Origin: Gemmatimonadota bacterium | GTDB lineage: Bacteria > Gemmatimonadota > Gemmatimonadetes > Palauibacterales > KS3-K002 | Assembly: GCA_020344215.1 (NCBI GenBank) | Contig: CP070815.1 | Span: 1,730,473-1,767,958 of the forward strand | Reading direction: 5' to 3' | Length of the DNA: 37,486 nucleotides | Shown: positions 35,775-37,486 of the stretch, one piece after another | Numbering within the stretch: the stretch's first letter is position 1 | Layout: every line of letters begins with the position of its first letter | Notes under the pieces: model-generated | Database searches by the model: none | What the model saw: the letters and a program-made list of their open reading frames with translations, nothing else | Told to the model about the DNA's origin: nothing | Program-made: the position numbers and the translations under genes

Positions 35775-35847
35775 GGCAGGGTAGCTCAATCGGCAGAGCA
35801 GCGGAATCATAATCCGTGGGTTGCGAGTTCGAGTCTCGCCCCTGCCA
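35775..35847 (+). tRNA. tRNA-Met(CAT), elongator-like
   Basis: The 73-base sequence folds as a full cloverleaf: acceptor GGCAGGG/CCCTGCC, D-arm GCTC/GAGC, anticodon stem GCGGA/TCCGT around loop ATCATAA (anticodon CAT), and T-arm GCGAG/CTCGC with TTCGAGT. The discriminator base is A and no CCA is encoded. The CAT anticodon could also be the lysidine-modified tRNA-Ile, but AATCATAATCC in the anticodon loop region suggests elongator Met. The G1-C72 pair argues against initiator tRNA, which normally has a mismatch there. Confidence 0.9.
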
Positions 35848-35905
35848 CTATCATCCGCACAACTAGGCGACTTTTCCGCCCCTGGCGACCCCAGGAACGC
35901 GCATA

Positions 35906-35940
35906 GGTACGGGTAGTACCGCCTACCGTACCGCCTACCG
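35906..35940. repeat. Short inverted/direct repeat tract downstream of tRNA-Met
   Basis: GGTACGGGTAG (35906-35916) pairs with CTACCGTACC (35923-35932) with one bulge, and TACCGCCTACCG occurs twice in a row (about 35917-35940). It may belong to the same class of low-complexity elements, but it is short and lies outside the clear examples. Confidence 0.4.
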
Positions 35941-36010
35941 CGAACCGCCGACAATCAGGGAGGGTCTCAGGGGTTGAAGAGTCCGCCGTCCAAGAACAGG
36001 AGGAGACGCT

Positions 36011-36286
36011 ATGACGACGCAAGCTGTGCCGATCGCCCCGACGGTCTGGGTCCTCGACAAGTCCGAAGAAGGCGACGTGTGGGTGACGCTGGACCGGGAG
36101 GAGGTGGAGGAGCGTTTGTCCGCCCGCGACCGCTACATACTTGTGGACGAGTTGGGAGCGCTCTGTCGCGAGACGGGCTGGACGATCGAGGTCGAGATCG
36201 GCAGCGACCGTTACCGTCTGACCTGGGGATGGGAGACCGGACCGGACGAGGACTCGCGGATCCCGGATCCAGGTTCCGGGCGCTAG
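36011..36286 (+). CDS. Small hypothetical protein
   Basis: The 91-residue product begins MTTQAVPIAPTVWVLDKSEEGDVWVTLDREEVEERLSA (split here as one run in the protein) and ends in a short disordered tail. AGGAGGAGA 4 bases upstream of ATG 36011 is one of the strongest ribosome binding sites in the window. It is acidic, has no signal or membrane segment, and resembles no family I know. It stands alone between the tRNA and a perfect palindrome that probably ends its transcript, so it is likely a monocistronic unit. Confidence 0.7.
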   Translation: MTTQAVPIAPTVWVLDKSEEGDVWVTLDREEVEERLSARDRYILVDELGALCRETGWTIEVEIGSDRYRLTWGWETGPDEDSRIPDPGSGR

Positions 36287-36310
36287 GATCCTTCGACAAC
36301 CGACCATGGA

Positions 36311-36345
36311 CGAAGGGCCCCTCGATCGAGGGGCCCTTCGTTTCG
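36311..36345. terminator. Perfect 30-bp palindrome terminator
   Basis: CGAAGGGCCCCTCGA at 36311-36325 is followed directly by its exact complement TCGAGGGGCCCTTCG (36326-36340) and then TTTCG. This is a perfect 15-bp stem with no spacer. It is probably a terminator for the 36011 gene, and could act in both directions because it is symmetrical. Confidence 0.7.
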
Positions 36346-36537
36346 CCCAGTGGTCTGCCCGCCCTCGTTGCCCCCCGCCTGCCGAGGCCGCATCTTTGAG
36401 CAGAACCGGGTGCCCGTAATCCCACATACCTCAGGCCGCAGGTGGCAGCTGTGTCCCGTCTCAAGCGGCTGGTTGAAGAACTCTATCACCAGTTCCTCCC
36501 AATAAGGTCGCCCGTTCCAATGCAGTTGGAGGCTACC
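36346..36537. other. Gap before the lipoprotein gene
   Basis: About 190 bp without a coding frame that looks real. It contains the presumed promoter and GGAGG leading into the gene at 36538, but no clear -35/-10 pair was identified. Confidence 0.45.
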
Positions 36538-37486
36538 ATGCATTCGTCGGCATCCATCGGCGTCGTGCTTGTCTGCGGGTCGCTATTGCTGCTTGGTGCT
36601 TGCGCGAGCGAACGCGGCCCTGCGGAGTCAACAGCAGGAAGGTACAAGGTCGAGGTGCTGGAGCACGGTATCGATCCCCAGGTCATTCCCAACAGAAATG
36701 CTGCCGATTTCGACGAGGATGGCCAAATCGATAAGCTTAGCGTAACCGACTCGTCGCTGAATGTCCGGCTGAGCGGCGGTGGCGAGTTCGACTATGTGGT
36801 GGGCGCATCACCGGACGATTCAGCAACGTTATTAGTTGATGTCGTATTGTTCTCGTTCAATCGAGACCGAAGATACCCCTCGATCTTTCTGGCCACCGAG
36901 CGCAAGACCCCGGAGCGATGGGTGGAGCCGATACCGCAGCAAGTCGTATACAACGACAGCGGACGTCTTGTCCTCAAGACTCTCAGCGACTACCCCCTGG
37001 TTGGGCAGTCCCTCGATTGCGCCTGGCTAGACTTCAATGATCTGCCGGTATGTTTCTATGCGTCCTACGCGGGGGCAGCAAACATGGGGTTAAGTAGACT
37101 GATCGAGATCGATACGGAAGGTATCTGGCACGTCGCGACAGCTACGGACTACTTGGCCTTTCGCAAGCAAGTGTCTCATTACGATGCACCCCGCTTCAGT
37201 AGACCTGACCGCCCGAGCGCGCGCGAGTGGGCCGTGGCAAACCGAGGCGCTGACCTGCAGACGGTCGACTCGATACTTGCAACTGGCTGGGCACAGGCGG
37301 CTGAGACCTTCCTTGACTCTATTCGTGCCATCGGTATGGGATTGGCAGATCGACACAGCATCTACTGTAACGATCTCACAAGAGAATTCCGCTTGCCCTG
37401 GCCGGTCGAATTGTCGCGGGCCTACGATGTGCAGCAGCGTCCTAGCGGGCGGTTTATGGACGGATTCATGATGCTGTCAGCCAGAT
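36538..37486 (+). CDS. Putative lipoprotein with a DxDxDG calcium-type loop (3' end outside window)
   Basis: The frame is open from ATG 36538 to the window end, giving at least 316 residues with TTGGAGG 5 bases upstream. The N-terminus is a lipoprotein signal with hydrophobic LVCGSLLLLG and the lipobox GACAS, so lipidation at Cys22 and membrane anchoring are likely. Residues about 57-67 read DFDEDGQIDKL, an EF-hand/VCBS-like DxDxDG loop that suggests calcium binding. The rest matches no family I recognise. By eye its codons contain more A and T than the housekeeping genes, which could mean recent acquisition. It cannot be completed because the stop lies beyond the window. Confidence 0.75.
   Translation, partial: MHSSASIGVVLVCGSLLLLGACASERGPAESTAGRYKVEVLEHGIDPQVIPNRNAADFDEDGQIDKLSVTDSSLNVRLSGGGEFDYVVGASPDDSATLLVDVVLFSFNRDRRYPSIFLATERKTPERWVEPIPQQVVYNDSGRLVLKTLSDYPLVGQSLDCAWLDFNDLPVCFYASYAGAANMGLSRLIEIDTEGIWHVATATDYLAFRKQVSHYDAPRFSRPDRPSAREWAVANRGADLQTVDSILATGWAQAAETFLDSIRAIGMGLADRHSIYCNDLTREFRLPWPVELSRAYDVQQRPSGRFMDGFMMLSAR

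Noticed and set aside
35766..35954. Minus-strand ORF across the tRNA
   Set aside because: It reads the tRNA antisense, with no homology or ribosome binding site.
35848..36010. Integration site downstream of tRNA-Met
   Set aside because: There is no repeat of the tRNA 3' end further downstream in the window and no integrase, so an att site is unsupported.

Overview
The window is a GC-rich, gene-dense bacterial chromosome segment that is mostly housekeeping. The gene content (a PknB-type kinase with a zinc ribbon, a SpoIIE/STAS regulatory module, a Minf_1886-type protein, leucine dehydrogenase next to acyl-CoA enzymes) and the many GTG/TTG starts suggest Gemmatimonadota or a neighbouring phylum. 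That placement is inferred from general resemblance only. No plasmid, phage, insertion sequence or CRISPR hallmark was seen.

Layout. Positions 1-998 (minus) hold the 5' part of a Ser/Thr kinase gene. Positions 999-1562 contain no intact gene but carry a frameshifted remnant of a second dprA copy. Positions 1563-17491 form a plus-strand run: dprA, dnaJ, a HIT protein, a YqeY-like protein, mutS2, dnaG, a coiled-coil zinc-ribbon protein, recJ, rsmD, coaD, a phosphate acyltransferase, a STAS anti-anti-sigma factor, an 800-residue regulator joining an RsbW-like kinase to a SpoIIE phosphatase, and rsmA. Positions 17488-19959 are a minus-strand island of five small genes (secreted protein, two membrane proteins, an ICMT-like methyltransferase, a SnoaL-like protein), including a 56-residue membrane protein. 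About 560 bp without a gene follow.

From 20525 the plus strand resumes: a DEDDh exonuclease and an MBL hydrolase, thiolase, bioY, a CPBP protease, 3-hydroxyacyl-CoA dehydrogenase, acyl-CoA dehydrogenase, leucine dehydrogenase, glyA, a Minf_1886-like protein with a zinc-ribbon partner, nnr, thiL, plsC, eno, an FtsB/DivIC-like protein and tRNA-Met(CAT). The last 1.6 kb hold a small orphan protein closed by a perfect 30-bp palindrome, and the start of a lipoprotein gene that runs off the window.

Functionally the first half covers DNA uptake, repair and replication (DprA, MutS2, DnaG, RecJ), protein folding, CoA and acyl-phosphate metabolism, and a partner-switching signalling module. The second half covers short-chain acyl-CoA and branched-chain amino-acid metabolism, biotin uptake, cofactor repair, lipid synthesis, glycolysis and division.

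The most unusual feature is a set of intergenic elements, each built from its own short repeated word (about 5-8 bp) arranged as two inverted arms. They occur in at least five housekeeping gaps (dnaJ-hit, yqeY-mutS2, mutS2-dnaG, ldh-glyA, eno-ftsB). They share architecture rather than sequence, and no feature type I know explains them.
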